A DNA stretch of 34,473 nucleotides from Pelagophyceae sp. CCMP2097 (GCA_026770575.1 MU657248.1:122919-157391); one strand, 5' to 3'; positions 1-9,245 are shown, counted from the first letter of the stretch. The notes: generated by a model not told the origin, from the letters alone. Numbers and translations are program-made.

Positions 1-252
1 CAATGTGACTTTCGAAAGAACGTTCCTTACGGTCATTTTAAAAAGTGCGATTTGGGCCGTGGGACCCTCTTCACCTGTCGTAGCCTGAATTAAACGAAAG
101 GGCCCCGCAAGGGCCGGCGCCTATTACTATCTAAGGATTATTACACTTTTACCCTTCAATGTGACTTTCGAAAGAACGTTCCTTGCGGTCCAAAAAAAAA
201 GTGCGATTTGGGCTTTAGGACCGCCTTCACCCATCGTAGCCTGAATTAAACG
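1..252 (+). repeat. Tandem copies of a ~157-bp dispersed unit
   Basis: Positions 97-252 hold a full unit. It opens with a GGGCCCCGC hairpin, continues with CCTATTACTATCTAAGG, a self-complementary AAGAACGTTCCTT-like core and an A-run, and closes with ATTAAACG. Positions 1-96 are the right part of a second copy ending in the same ATTAAACG, so the two sit head to tail. The same unit recurs at 10,308-10,465, and its first ~40 bp recur at 27,128 and 34,381. The unit shows no convincing reading frame. The copy at 97-252 joins directly onto the middle of a kelch pseudogene at 253. Confidence 0.85.
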
Positions 253-418
253 TCGAGGATCTCCTTCGTTTGCAAATACTGTCCTGGACCTGAATTGCCA
301 CTGGTCACCACGATGCGGTGCTCGTCGAGCGCGATGGCCGCGCATCCTTGGCGCAAAGTGGCCATGGCGGGCCCCGGCGCAAAGGCCATACAGGGGCCCC
401 GAGTAAGAGGCGTTATCA

Positions 419-751
419 GCACGAACACGCATGAGCTTTTGAAGGGGGTAGGAAAGAAAACGGTGGGAAGCGTCCAAAACGGGCGTTTTCGGGCCTATAG
501 ACTCGCCCATGTTTATGAACGTAGTGAACGATGATCGAATGCGTTTGCCCGTTGCAGATGCGAATATATGGAAGTAAACACAAAAGAACAAACGCGTGCG
601 CGAAACGGACGGACGTGCAGGTCTTCTTCATACGTCAGCTACAGGTGATAATAATGCCCTTAAAGGGCATAAGAGTGACGAAGAGATGGGCACAAAAAGA
701 ATTGGCGCTTGCAGAGGGGTGAGGAAACTATAAGCCACCTCACGTGATACT
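419..751 (+). repeat. Duplicated ~333-bp block, copy 1
   Basis: This block starts GCACGAACACG and ends CCTCACGTGATACT. It matches 1,677-2,011 along its whole length at what looks like 80-90% identity, with a few small indels. Shared landmarks are the TTTTCGGGCCTATAG segment, an imperfect ATGCCC-TTAAA-GGGCAT hairpin near 655 and a conserved AAAAAGAATTGGCGCTTGC segment. It carries no long conserved open frame. It is inserted between the two kelch pseudogene fragments. Confidence 0.85.
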
Positions 752-991
752 TCGGCGACTACGCCACATTCGGCGGCTGAGCCACCATCGGCGGCTGAGT
801 CGCCTTCGGAGGCTACGCCGCCATCGGCGACTACGCCGCCCTCGGCGGCTACGCCGCCTTCGGCGGCTACGCAGCCATCGGCGGCTGAACCTTCGCCGCC
901 ATCGGCGGCTGAGCCGCCTTCGGCGGCTAAGCCGCCATCAGCGGCTGAACCTCCTTCGGCGGCTACGCCGCCATCGGAGGCTGAGCCGCCC
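750..991 (-). repeat. 18-bp minisatellite with self-complementary units
   Basis: About 13 imperfect units of 18 bp, consensus TTCGGCGGCTACGCCGCC, make up this stretch. Each unit contains GGCGGC, three bases, then GCCGCC, so nearly every unit can fold into a small hairpin. Read on the minus strand in the frame of the adjoining kelch fragment it gives six-residue repeats of the form GGVAAE or GGSAAD. The array thus appears to have grown from within or against kelch coding sequence. A faint version of the same motif is seen near 2,130-2,160. Confidence 0.85.
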
Positions 992-1125
992 ACCACGAGC
1001 ACGCGTTCCGCGTCAATTTGGACGGCCACACACTCGTATCGTCCCGTTAACATGTTCGGCCCAGCCGCAAACGTTATCGTCTGCGTGTCGAGCAATAACG
1101 TACAGGGGCTCCCGTAGGGGGTAAG

Positions 1126-1676
1126 CGGGCTGAAAGGCGCCTGCTGAAGGGCGCCACAGGCCGGAAAGCAGACAGCAAAGAGCCGGGCTGGGGCTTCTAC
1201 ATGGGCACCCGTAGGGGTTAGTAAGCCTGTTGAAGGGCGCCTACTCAGGGCGCCTAGTACTACAGTCTTTTTTAGGGTCATTTTAGCGACAATCTGGGCC
1301 CAGAACCGGAGATCTCTCTCTCTCTCGATCGTGTTGAAGGAAGAGCAAAAGGGATATCGCTCCCAGTGCTCTGGTCCGCTGGAGACTGGGTATATAAAGA
1401 GTCACGACATGCTCCTATATACCCACGAGGGGGTTTCAGATAGATTTTTGGTCATTTTAGCGATACTTCGGGTTTCCAGATGGTCAGTTTTAGTGATAAT
1501 CGGGTTTTCCGAGACGAAATTCGGCGATAGATTAGGACATGAAGGTTTTTGCAGAATGTTACAGCATGCGCCTATTAAAAGGTTGATGCGCCTATTAAAA
1601 GGTCGAGTGAACGGTCTATGGGGCATGTGGAGGCGCAACATGGCGCGTCAGGACGATGTGCAGGAAGCGTTTGACG
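1126..1676. other. Non-coding stretch with small repeats
   Basis: No credible gene is seen. It contains short GGCGCCTACT/GAAGGGCGCC motifs (1,130-1,255) related to those at 2,206-2,268 and 4,697-4,755, a (TC)n microsatellite at about 1,311-1,326, and a small tandem GCGCCTATTAAAAGGT pair near 1,568-1,603. Confidence 0.6.
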
Positions 1677-2011
1677 GCACGAACACGTATGAGCTTTTGT
1701 AGGTGTCAAGTAAGAAAACGCTGAGAAACGTCTAAAACGTGCGTTTTCGGGCCTATAGTCTCGCCCATGGTCAAGGATATAGAGAACGATAATCGGGTGC
1801 GTTTGCCCGTTGAAGATGTGACGAATGAAAGGAAGTAAACACAAAAGAACAAACACGTGCGCGATACGGACGGACTTGTAGGTCCTCAAACATCACCAAT
1901 TGTTAAGATATTAATGCCCTCAAGGGGCATAAGACTTACGAAGAGTTGGGCACAAAAAGAATTGGCGCTTGCAGAGGGGTGAGAAAACTATAGGCAACCT
2001 CACGTGATACT
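1677..2011 (+). repeat. Duplicated ~333-bp block, copy 2
   Basis: This is the second copy of the block at 419-751, in direct orientation and offset by 1,258-1,260 bp. Downstream the two copies diverge into different GGC-rich sequences: a regular minisatellite after copy 1 and a degenerate one at ~2,060-2,200 after copy 2. Confidence 0.85.
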
Positions 2012-2205
2012 GAGACATCAAAAAAGAAACGCAAGTAATATCACCGCAAACGAAGGATGCAAGGCATACAAAGGCTGCGCCGCCAGAGGAGGCAGGGCAA
2101 TCACAGGCGTGATCGTCATAGAAGGATGCAAGGCTGCCTTTGGCGGCTGCGCCGACTCTGGCCTCAGGAAGAGACTGAGCAGCCTTCGACGGCTTAGCTG
2201 CCTTC

Positions 2206-2268
2206 AGTAGGCGCCCTCCAGTAGGCGCCCTCCAGTAGGCGCCCTTCAGCCCGCTTACCCCCTACGGG
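2206..2268 (+). repeat. Short tandem AGTAGGCGCCCTCC repeat
   Basis: Three copies of a ~14-bp unit (AGTAGGCGCCCTCC or CTTC) run into ACCCCCTACGGGGCCC, which is a small palindrome. The same pairing of AGTAGGCGCCC with CCCCCTACGGGG recurs at 4,697-4,755. Related forms in the opposite sense lie at 1,105-1,255. A dispersed repeat is likely, and no function is evident. Confidence 0.7.
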
Positions 2269-2555
2269 GCCCTTTAGTTTACCGCGGGCGGCTGCACGGA
2301 CCCGCTGGGACGCTCCTGTGAGATGTCTTATGGACATACGGCACCCCATGTGCCATGTTGCATCAAATGCCACGATGCAGTATGCAACGCAGCGGCTCAG
2401 GCTACGCAGGATCAGAGGCCAGGTCGAATAATACGTTCGGGATCAGAGCTCCGTGGCCCTGGATCAGAGCCCGGGAGCGGCGTCCCTCCCACTCAGCCGA
2501 GGTGGAGTTGCAGCTGCTAGAGCCCCAGTGATTTAAGGTCCGGGGTATAGGAATC

Positions 2556-2958
2556 CTACGGCTGCCTCTTGACGAGGACCGGCTCCTTCTTGACAAGGGC
2601 CTTGGGCCCCTGGCCGCGGCCGCGGCCGGAGGGCGGCTTCGATGCGCGGCCGAGGCCGTCCTGCCAGTGCCAGGCCTTGGGCGCGGGCGGCGGCGAGACT
2701 GCGCGCGGCGGCAGCGGCGGCGGCGACGACGGGGCTAAGCGCGGCGGCAGCGGCGGCGGCGGCGGCGGCGGCGAGGGTGGCGGTGTGACTTGCTTTGCGC
2801 CGAGTTGCGAGAGATTGAGGTGGTCTGCGAGGAATGAGCCGCTGGGGTCGACGACGTTATGCGTTGATGCCCAATTGAACACTTCATCGCATTGACCGCG
2901 CAAAATGAGCCAGCGCTGTCCGTCGCGCGAAAACTCGACGGCAAAGTTCTCGGGCCAC
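2556..2958 (-). other. Terminal exon of the unknown spliced gene
   Basis: The exon follows a clean ACGTAG acceptor and reads WPENFAVEFSRDGQRW, then a DEVFNWAS segment and a DPSGSFLADHLNLSQLG segment. A proline-rich linker (roughly 35 residues, PPPSPPPPPP-like) follows, then a Lys/Arg-rich end closing KRQP and TAG at 2,558-2,556. The first base completes the Arg codon left open by the 6,076-6,024 exon. The composition is typical of a low-complexity extracellular or nuclear tail, and neither can be chosen from sequence. Confidence 0.6.
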
Positions 2959-5900
2959 CTACGTTTGCATCGATGACCCCGACGGGCACGCCACGGACGC
3001 CCGAGGCAGGAGCAGCGACGGGTTCGAATCTGCCCTCGACCCCGCGGGTCGGGTTTGCCGGGTTTGCGCGTCTTGGCCGACCCGTATACCCGCAAGTCTG
3101 GCCGTGGCCCGAACCCGACCCTTCGAAGACGGGATTGGCAAACCCGCGACCCTTTGGGCTTGGTACAAATTGCTCTCCGAACGGGCCCCTCCAATGCCTC
3201 TCTGGCGGTCAAGGCCTCTGCAATGTCGCTTGCTTCGGCCTCTTTGAAGGGCACCATCCCGCGCAGGGTTCCTTGCCAGAGAAACTCGTTCGGGGCCCCT
3301 TACCGTTCCTCGCTAGGGATGCCATATGATTTGATAGGGCCCGTTCAAGCGACCGCCCGAGAGCCAACCCAGGGGACGTCGCATCGAGGCCGCAGTCGAG
3401 GGCCCGTCGTCAAAGCGACAGAGGGCCCGTCTTTGGGACCATCCAAGGACTGTTCAAAGGGGACCGTCCAAGCGATCATCCGAGGCAGCGTCAGAGGGAC
3501 TATCCAAGCGACCGTCCGAGGGCCCGTCCGGGGGACCGCCCAGAGGGACGCAGAGGGGCCACAGTCGAGAAGACGGCAGCCGAGCGACCGCCCAAGGGAC
3601 CGTCCGAGGGACCCTACACAGGACTGCCGCAAAGGGAACGAGGGACCGTCGAGGGACCGGTCGAAAGGACCGTCAAAGGGACCGTCCACGGAACCGTCGC
3701 AGAGGGACCGTCCGAGGGACCGCCCAAAGGACCGCCCAAAGGAAGTGTCCAAAGGACCGCCCAAGGGACCGTCCGAAAGACCGTTCGAGGGACCATCCAA
3801 ACGACCGTCCGAGGGACCGTCGCAGAGGACCTGTCGAGGGCCCGTCGAGAGATAGCCCAAGGAACTGTCCAAAAGGACTGTCCTAAGACCCGCCCAGGGG
3901 ACCGTCGCAGGGTCCGTCCGAGGGTCCGCCCGCGGGACGTCGCAGAGGGCCGCAGTCGAGCGGCCGTCCGAACAACCGCCTCATGGACCGTCGACGGGAC
4001 CCTCAAAGGGACCCTCCAATGGAACTGTCCAATGAAACTGTCTAAAGGAACTGTCCAAAGAACCGCCCAAGGGACCGTCGAGGGACCCTCAGATGGAACT
4101 GTCCAAAGGAACTGTCCAAGGGAATTGTCCAAAGGACCGCCCAAGCGACCGTCCGAGGGACCGTTCGAGCCTCTCGAGGGGCCGTCCCAAGGCGCCGTTC
4201 ATTGGACTCTATGGCCAAGCGTTGGGGCCTAGCTATAGGCTAAAAAAACGGCTTCTTTCGCGCTTTTCCATTTTTGGGTACTAAAGTAGGAAGTCCTTTC
4301 CCCTATTGGATTCAGGATCCCCTATTGGATTCCAACCTTCATCTGAACTTTTTCACACTTTTTAAGCTCTTGGATTGGTGCAAAAATGCTTTTTCTGAAC
4401 AAATTGCATTTTCAAGCCCTCTCATTGGCCATTCCGTATCCAATAGGGAGCAGAATCCAATAGGGGACGGAACTTCCTACTGCCCTGCGCAATCAGTTTA
4501 TAGTTTTCGCTATTATACACACAGAAAATCCCCAGAGTAAATACCTCTTGCCCACACCTTCATGCGTATATGCACGGGAGGGTTCCCAGGGAAGCGCGCG
4601 CGGACGTGCGATAAGCTTTACAATCTGCAAACTATCGACGAAATCTCAGGGGAAACCCGTTTATCGCTAAAACATCAAATAAATAACACTCGCCCTTGAG
4701 TAGACGCCCTTTAGTAGGCGCCCTTCAGAGGGCGTACCCCCTACGGGGGCCCCTGTGCGAGTTCGGGTTTGCCCTTTAACCCGCGGGTCGGGCTTGCCGG
4801 GTTATACAATTGTAGCGTTTTAGCCGACCCGTCTTTGAGTGGGTCTGGCCTTGGCTCGACCCTTCGTAGACGGGGTTCGACAAACCCGCGACCCTTCTGG
4901 GTTTGGCACAAATTGAGCAACCCGACCCGAATGCACCGTCCCCGCTCTTGCCTTGAGATGCCCTTGAAAAGCCCTTGGAAAGCCCTCCGGAAAGGGCCCC
5001 TGCAAGGCCTCTTTTCAATTGGATCGCATAGCTCCACACGTCTTTCGAGCGGCGCCCTCCGAAAGGCGCCCGCGGCTTGGATCGGGCCTCTGGAGCCACG
5101 GTCCACGCGATGTTTCGAGGGGCCGTCTTGAAGGGTCGTTAAACGCTTCGAGGGCGCCTCTCTGGGGCAGTCAGTCTCGAGTGGCCGTCTCGAGTTGTCT
5201 TCTCGAAGGGCCTTTTGAAGGCACCGTTTCAAAAGGCCCTTGAGGGGCTGGCGAGAGGGGCCTTTTTGAGGGGCCATCCAAAGGCGCCGTTTCAAGGGGC
5301 CGGCATGAGGGGCCTTCTCGAGGGGCCGTCCAAAGGCGCCGTTTCGAGGGGCCGTCTCAAGGGGCTATTTCGAGGCACCGTCTCATGCGCCGTCTCGAGC
5401 GGCCGTCTTGAGGCGCCGTTTCAAAGGGCCGCCTCAAGGGGTCCTTTCGAGGGGCCGTCCTAAGGCGCCGTTTCGAGAGGCCTTTTTCGAGGGGCCTTCT
5501 CGAATGGCCGTCTCGAATGGCCGTCTCGAAAGACCGTCTAAAAGGGCCGTTTCGAGGGGTCCTCTCGAAGGGCCGGCGAGAGGTCTGAAGGGGCCGTCTC
5601 GTAGAGCCGTCATAGACAACAGAGAGGCCGCTTCGCGGGGCCCTTCGAGAGGCCGGCGAGCAAGGCCTTCCTAAGGGGCCTTCTCAAGGGGCCGTCTAAA
5701 AGCGCCGTTTCGAGGGACCGTCGCAAAGGGCCAACAAGAGGGGTCGTCTAAAGGCGCCGTCTCAAGGGGCCGTATAAAGGGGCTGTTCCGAGGGGCCCGG
5801 GGGCGTCAAAGTGGGTCGGCAGGGGGTCCGAAAACCACTTGACCCAATGGCACAGAAACCCAAGGAAAATGACATGAAAATGGGTTTTCTCACTTGAGAA

Positions 5901-7651
5901 AGAGTCTCCCTCAGAAAACCACTTGATCCGATGACTCACTTGAGAAACAGTCGCCGTAAAAACTGCGCATTCAACTTGCGCCTCTTGGCTGGAGTGCACA
6001 TGGCGTCCGTGATGTGCATGTACCTTGAATAAGTCCCGCAGTAGCAGAAGCACTTGTCAAACGCGCCCGCGGGGACCTACGTCGCATCGTCGAAGCAGCG
6101 ACGGTGACTTCGGCGGATCGGGTCGTTTTTTTTGGCCGGCCCCTCGACTGCGCCCCCGATGGCGGCTCTAGACAGTCGCTCGGACGGTCGCTCGGGCGAG
6201 CCCTGAAAAGAGACCGGGCAAGCGACCGCGCAAAGGCCTTGTAAGTGGCCGCCAAAGAGGCCTTACAGGGGTCCACCCGGAGAGCATTTCAAGGGGCCGC
6301 CCAAGAGGCCTCGCCTCGCAAGTGACCGCGCTTCGGGTTTTCAATCTGTGCCAAACCAAAAGGGTCGCGGGTTTGCCACACGACCCGCCTTCAAAGGGTC
6401 GTGTTTGTACCACGACCAGACCCGCGGGTAGACGAGTCGGCCAAAACGCTCTCACCCGGCGAACCCGACCCGCGGGTCTTCAGGGCAAACCCGAACCCGT
6501 CGCTGCTCAAATTGCATCGTCATCCCCTTGAAAAGCCCCCCCAAAAAGCGGTGGAAACGGACGCTGTCGCGCACGAGAAAGAGCGACATGACGAAGTAGG
6601 CCGCGCCGAGCGTCGGGCACGTGTTTGCGCCTTTTAAGGAAGCGCCTATCACGATCGGTGCCGGTCTCCCCCAGCCGACGTCCGCGATGGCGCCGGGGCC
6701 CGGCGGCACCGGCGCGGCGCCGCTCCGGGGCGGCGACGTGCAGGGCCCCGGCGGCGGCACCCGGAACTCCTGCGGCTGCGCCCCGAAACCCGATTCCGCG
6801 CCGCGCTCGAGACGCTCTAAAGCCGCGGCAAGCGCTCTGGCCACGGAGAGCTTGTGCTCGGCAGCCATTACCGACCGGCGTTCCGACGCTTGGACCGCCC
6901 AAAGAGGCCTGTGCTCGAACTCGACCTCATCCGCGAGGTAGTCGAGTAAACGGTCGCCGTCTCCGCTGCCGTACGCGACTCCGGCCGCCCCGACGCCCCG
7001 AGCGAGAAACGAACCTAAAATGACGATCCGAGCATCGACGCAATCCGCCAAGAGGCTCACGGTGCGCGCGGCCCGTCGACGCCGCAACGCGAGCGCCTGG
7101 AACCGCCGCGGTCATCGCCGCCGCGGCCACGCTCGCCGTTTGCGCGACCGCGGCGGCGTCGAGCATCGGGCTCACGTCGGGCGTCGCAAACGCCGGGCCT
7201 GGCGCGTTTCGTTCCGCTCGCGTCAAGGTCAAGGACTCAAAGACTCGAGGTTTTGGGTCGTGCGCGCTAGTCTGCTAGACCGCACCTTTCCATGTCGGGT
7301 CGAAACCGTCGCTTCGAAAGTCGAAGTGGCGCAGCGTGTCCGTCGTCGAGGCGAGCGTCTCGTTGAAGCCGCGGTCCGACCGCGACCGGCCGAGGGATGA
7401 ACCAAGCGTGGAGTGCAGGCGCGTAGTTGCCCAGTCAAAGAAATCCATTCCAACCAACCCCGCGATGAACGGCGCGCCGACGCGGCGAAGCGGAGGGCGC
7501 GAGTCTACGCGGGCCGTGCTGGGAATGAACGGCGCGGCGAGGGCGCGGCGGCTTCAGGCGCCGTTTACGACGGTTTCTCCTGTCGAGCCCGCGCCCGCGC
7601 CTCCGGCGCGACGCGCCCTCGGATGCGCAAAGCCAAGGGCGCGCGGAGCAT
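2556..7651 (-). CDS. Spliced gene of unknown function, Pro-rich C-terminus (six-exon model)
   Basis: Proposed exons on the minus strand: 7651-7617, 7551-7286, 7198-7061, 7014-6575, 6076-6024 and 2958-2556. They total 1,335 nt, or 444 aa, with all intron phases closing. The first intron would be GC-AG (65 bp). The next donors are GTGCGG, GTGAGC, GTGCGC and GTACAT, and the introns measure 87, 46, 498 and 3,065 bp. The 46-bp intron explains an abrupt frame change near 7,060. The start ATG gives MLRAPLALRIRG, possibly a targeting peptide. Then come a GMDFFDWATTRLH segment, an Ala-rich stretch, a helical ERLERG region with a Pro/Gly-rich linker, a short Cys-rich exon, and a final exon whose FAVEFSRDGQRW faintly resembles a discoidin strand. 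After that come a proline run and a basic tail. I do not recognise the family. The middle exons are convincing. The first exon and the join to 2,958 are less certain. An alternative is read-through from 7,014 to a stop at 6,452, inside a repeat. Confidence 0.5.
3021..3172 (+). repeat. Dispersed ~155-bp repeat (CGGGTTTGCC family), copy 1
   Basis: The element begins near GGTTCGAATCTGCCC and ends near GGTACAAATTG. It contains CCCGCGGGTCGGGTTTGCC and, later, GGCAAACCCGCGACCCTT. Copies 2 (4,759-4,916, same orientation) and 3 (6,341-6,503, opposite orientation) share the same order of motifs. All three fall within predicted introns of the minus-strand gene. Confidence 0.8.
3340..4232. repeat. Degenerate ~12-bp array (GGGACCGTCCRA family)
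   Basis: Dozens of imperfect units around GGGACCGTCC(G/A)A fill this stretch, interspersed with GAGGGCC and GTCGCAGAGG variants. Because the period is a multiple of three it leaves long open frames on both strands (for example 3,055-3,855 plus and 3,345-3,872 minus). These encode only GPSK/DRPR/GTVQ-type low-complexity peptides and are not taken as genes. The array lies inside the 3-kb intron of the unknown spliced gene. Confidence 0.85.
4289..4477. mobile_element. MITE-like element, GGAAGTTCC family, member 1
   Basis: Inverted ends (GGAAGTCCTTTCCCCTATTGG on the left, CCAATAGGGGACGGAACTTCC on the right) are flanked by TA on both sides. The 189-bp body has no coding capacity, with a second internal pair of GGATTC/GAATCC-type inverted motifs. 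Ends, length and TA flank match the element at 12,439-12,628, and less well 18,228-18,425. A TA target points to a Tc1/mariner (Stowaway-like) non-autonomous element. Confidence 0.85.
4478..4758. other. Intronic spacer without recognised exon
   Basis: This is AT-richer sequence between a MITE and a dispersed repeat, ending with GAGTAGACGCCC/AGTAGGCGCCC repeats and a CCCCCTACGGGGGCCCC palindrome (4,697-4,755). No exon with plausible splice sites stands out on either strand. Confidence 0.5.
4759..4916 (+). repeat. Dispersed ~155-bp repeat, copy 2
   Basis: This copy has the same motif order as 3,021-3,172: GTTCGGGTTTGCCC, CCCGCGGGTCGGGCTTGCC, GACCCGTC, then CAAACCCGCGACCCTTCTGG and TTGGCACAAATTG. 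It lies in the large intron. Confidence 0.8.
5100..5795. repeat. Degenerate ~13-bp array (GGGGCCGTCTCGA family)
   Basis: About 50 imperfect units related to GGGGCCGTCTCGA or GGCGCCGTTTCGA occur in this stretch. It is a sister family to the array at 3,340-4,232, with TTTCGA/TCTCGA spacers instead of TCCGA. Similar sequence fills introns at 28.6-29.0 and 30.9-32.7 kb. Open frames here are low-complexity artefacts. Confidence 0.85.
5829..5885 (+). repeat. Dispersed AAAACCACTTGACCCAA repeat, copy 1
   Basis: AAAACCACTTGACCCAA, then CACAGAA, CCCAAGG and AAATGACATGAAA, appear in the same order at 20,130-20,187. A shorter echo (AAAACCACTTGATCC) lies at about 5,917-5,935. This is a short dispersed repeat with no coding potential. 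Confidence 0.7.
6024..6076 (-). other. Cys-rich internal exon of the unknown gene
   Basis: Flanked by an ACGTAG acceptor and an AAG|GTACAT donor, this 53-nt exon reads VPAGAFDKCFCYCGTYS plus two bases. It opens in phase 0, as needed after the exon ending at 6,575. It closes in phase 2, as needed by the exon starting at 2,958. The CFCYC cluster suggests a metal site or disulfides. The exon is short, so it could be a chance open stretch. Confidence 0.45.
6341..6503 (-). repeat. Dispersed ~155-bp repeat, copy 3 (inverted)
   Basis: Read on the minus strand it repeats the motif order of the copies at 3,021 and 4,759. It lies in the predicted 498-bp intron. Without that splice the exon above would read into this repeat and stop at 6,452. 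Confidence 0.8.
6575..7651 (-). other. Exons 1-4 of the unknown spliced gene
   Basis: Exons 7651-7617, 7551-7286, 7198-7061 and 7014-6575. Codons are strongly G/C-ending and free of stops across each exon, while the intervening 65-, 87- and 46-bp introns carry stops or shift the frame. Distinctive peptides are APFIPSTARVDSRPP, GMDFFDWATTRLH, FDFRSDGFDPTWKG, GDGDRLLDYLADEVEFEH and TLGAAYFVMSLFL (hydrophobic). No known domain is evident. The exon at 7014-6575 also carries a PPPGP...PPGPG linker. Confidence 0.6.
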
Positions 7652-9042
7652 GCGCCGCTGTCGGTGGAAGGGTGGGTACGAGGGTACTCACCACAGGTGC
7701 CAGACTAGGCTACTGCAGCGTTCGTGTACAAGATGGTTCGCCGAAGAAGGTTCTGGGGAACGTCAACGTCGATATTACAAGAGCTCGTCTGAGGTAGACC
7801 CGCTTTTCAAAATTACGATTCTCGAATTGAGACAAACTGTTTGATGGAGTCGACGCGTCTCGACGCGAGCTTTCACGGTCCGTCAACTTTAGCTCCGCGG
7901 GCGGGGTCCGCGCTGAGATACTCGCGCCCAAAGTTTAACGGAATGTCGTTTTAAATTTTGGTAATTTGACTTTGGAACATGCGTGCAGTACTTAAGATTT
8001 GATATGAACCTCTCGAGGCGCGATTATCGAGCGCAGCGAGCCAAGTTTCGCCCAAATGAACGCGCAAAAGTGGGCCTGCCGAGCCTAGGCCCGACGGCCT
8101 TCCCCGAGCCGGCAGGCGAGGTCTGGCGGCGGCGCGCGCACGCGCGGTACGTCCCGGCCGCGGAACCGGCTTCTTATCGGATGAGGCTGACCGCATCGCG
8201 AAGTTAGAGCGCTTCAGGCGAGACCATTTTCGGACACACCGAAAACAGCCCGCGCGCCTCCAGGGGAAAGGAGGCTCGCGGTTCCGGGGTATAGGCGTCG
8301 TGGCGCGTCCGTCGCGACACTCCTGACCCCAGGGGACGTCGGTGCGCGGCTGGGCGGTGCCTCCAAGTTCGGAGTTTGAGACACTGTCGAATTTGCACAA
8401 CAGAAATCGCCGAAGATAACTTTATTTAGCGCGTGCGCTCTTGCCGCCCCCTCCAGTCGTATTAGTTGGCGCCTCGGAGACCAGCGCGCGAAGAAGCAAC
8501 GTCTCAAACCGCGAAATTTTAGTAGCCTACTTTGGAGGCAAGGAATTGCCGGCCAATTTGGGCATAACGTTCGGGCACAGTGCCCCTAACGTCTGTCTCA
8601 ATTGGCCGGGAACTCATTGGCGCCTTCATCGACTTTTGATTTGGGCCCTAAGGTTTAGACTTGATTAACTACTAATTAAGAAGCTTTCGCAGAGTCTCGC
8701 CAAAATAAGACAGTTGACGAAAAAGCCAAACAAGCGCGCCCAGGGCGTCTCGCGGGAGTGGCCGGCGCAGCGCCAACCGCCTTCACAAGCCAAAAATAGT
8801 TAATAGATTTCCGGTGATAATCTAATTCGACAGTGAGAGCAAAAACGGAGTTCGATCCGTTAATTGGAGCTAAGTCCGGTAAGGCTTTTTACACGAGCGA
8901 CCTAAAATTTATTCAGCGATATCGGCTCGCTGCGCTCGAAAAGTGCGTCTATCTGAGGCACACGGAGGACCCGAAGGATACAGCCAAATCCCATTGCAAT
9001 GCCCGTAAATAATTAAAATTATTTAAAATAATCGCTGAATTT
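7652..9042. other. Region upstream of the unknown gene; no convincing gene
   Basis: GC-rich patches (8,090-8,350) give open frames on both strands, but none has a recognisable domain or a coherent start. GAGCGCAGCGAGCC near 8,029 and GGCTCGCTGCGCTC near 8,926 are inverted copies, and the latter recurs in the tandem array at 11,019 and 11,192. The stretch 8,640-9,040 is AT-rich and empty. Confidence 0.5.
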
Positions 9043-9120
9043 TGCAGCCGACCAGATTTGAACCTGTGACCACCTTCTTCTTCTATGATGATTCCAATGA
9101 TTCCCAATTTTAGCGATCGC
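9043..9120 (-). other. tRNA-like sequence, probably a degraded tRNA or tRNA-derived SINE
   Basis: On the minus strand GGTCACAGGTTCAAATC followed by TGGTCGGCTGCA looks like the T-arm (B-box GGTTCAAATC) and 3' acceptor strand of a tRNA. The 5' part (GCGATCGCTAAAATTGGG) has only a weak A-box resemblance. The acceptor strands do not pair properly and no anticodon arm is clear. It is not called a functional tRNA. Confidence 0.35.
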
Positions 9121-9196
9121 ATTAAGCACCGATCGCTGAATCGACCGAGTTGCTGCCCTTTCCTGCCCAAAGGTGGAACCTCACGGATTTGCCCGT

Positions 9197-9245
9197 GGAC
9201 AGACAGACGGACGGATGGACGGACAGACAGACGGACAGACAGACA
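9197..9245 (+). repeat. GACA/GACG tetranucleotide microsatellite
   Basis: About 12 imperfect repeats of GACA with interspersed GACG and GATG run to 9,245. It lies just downstream of the kelch ORF's 3' end and upstream of the tRNA-like sequence in minus-strand terms. Confidence 0.9.

Larger units (their letters stand above)
253..1125 (-). pseudogene. Broken kelch-repeat gene (two collinear fragments)
   Basis: Two minus-strand stretches translate as kelch blades closely matching the intact ORF at 9,340-10,245. Positions ~1,112-991 give TLLLDTQTITFAAGPNM and then RVLVVGG, like the first two blades. Positions ~402-253 give MAFAPGPAMATLRQGCAA and then an ALDEHRIVV strand ending EILDV, like blades three and four. 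The order matches the intact gene, so this is one dead copy rather than two insertions. Between the fragments lie a minisatellite (750-991) and a repeated block (419-751). The left end is cut within a blade exactly where the dispersed unit at 97-252 ends. No open frame joins the pieces, so it is called a pseudogene. Confidence 0.8.

Noticed and set aside
750..991. CRISPR array
   Set aside because: Units are contiguous, 18 bp, imperfect and without unique spacers. No cas genes are present and the host is eukaryotic in character.
1402..1889. Overlapping minus-strand frames across the duplicated block
   Set aside because: The corresponding frame is not conserved between the two copies at 419-751 and 1,677-2,011.
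3055..3855. 266-residue plus-strand open frame
   Set aside because: It lies in the degenerate GGGACCGTCC array. The product is periodic GPS/DRPR sequence, and equally long frames run on the opposite strand.
6452..6574. Continuation of the unknown gene to a stop at 6,452
   Set aside because: It reads into a dispersed repeat present in two other introns, and a GTGCGC donor at 6,574 offers a consistent alternative. It is kept only as a fallback model.
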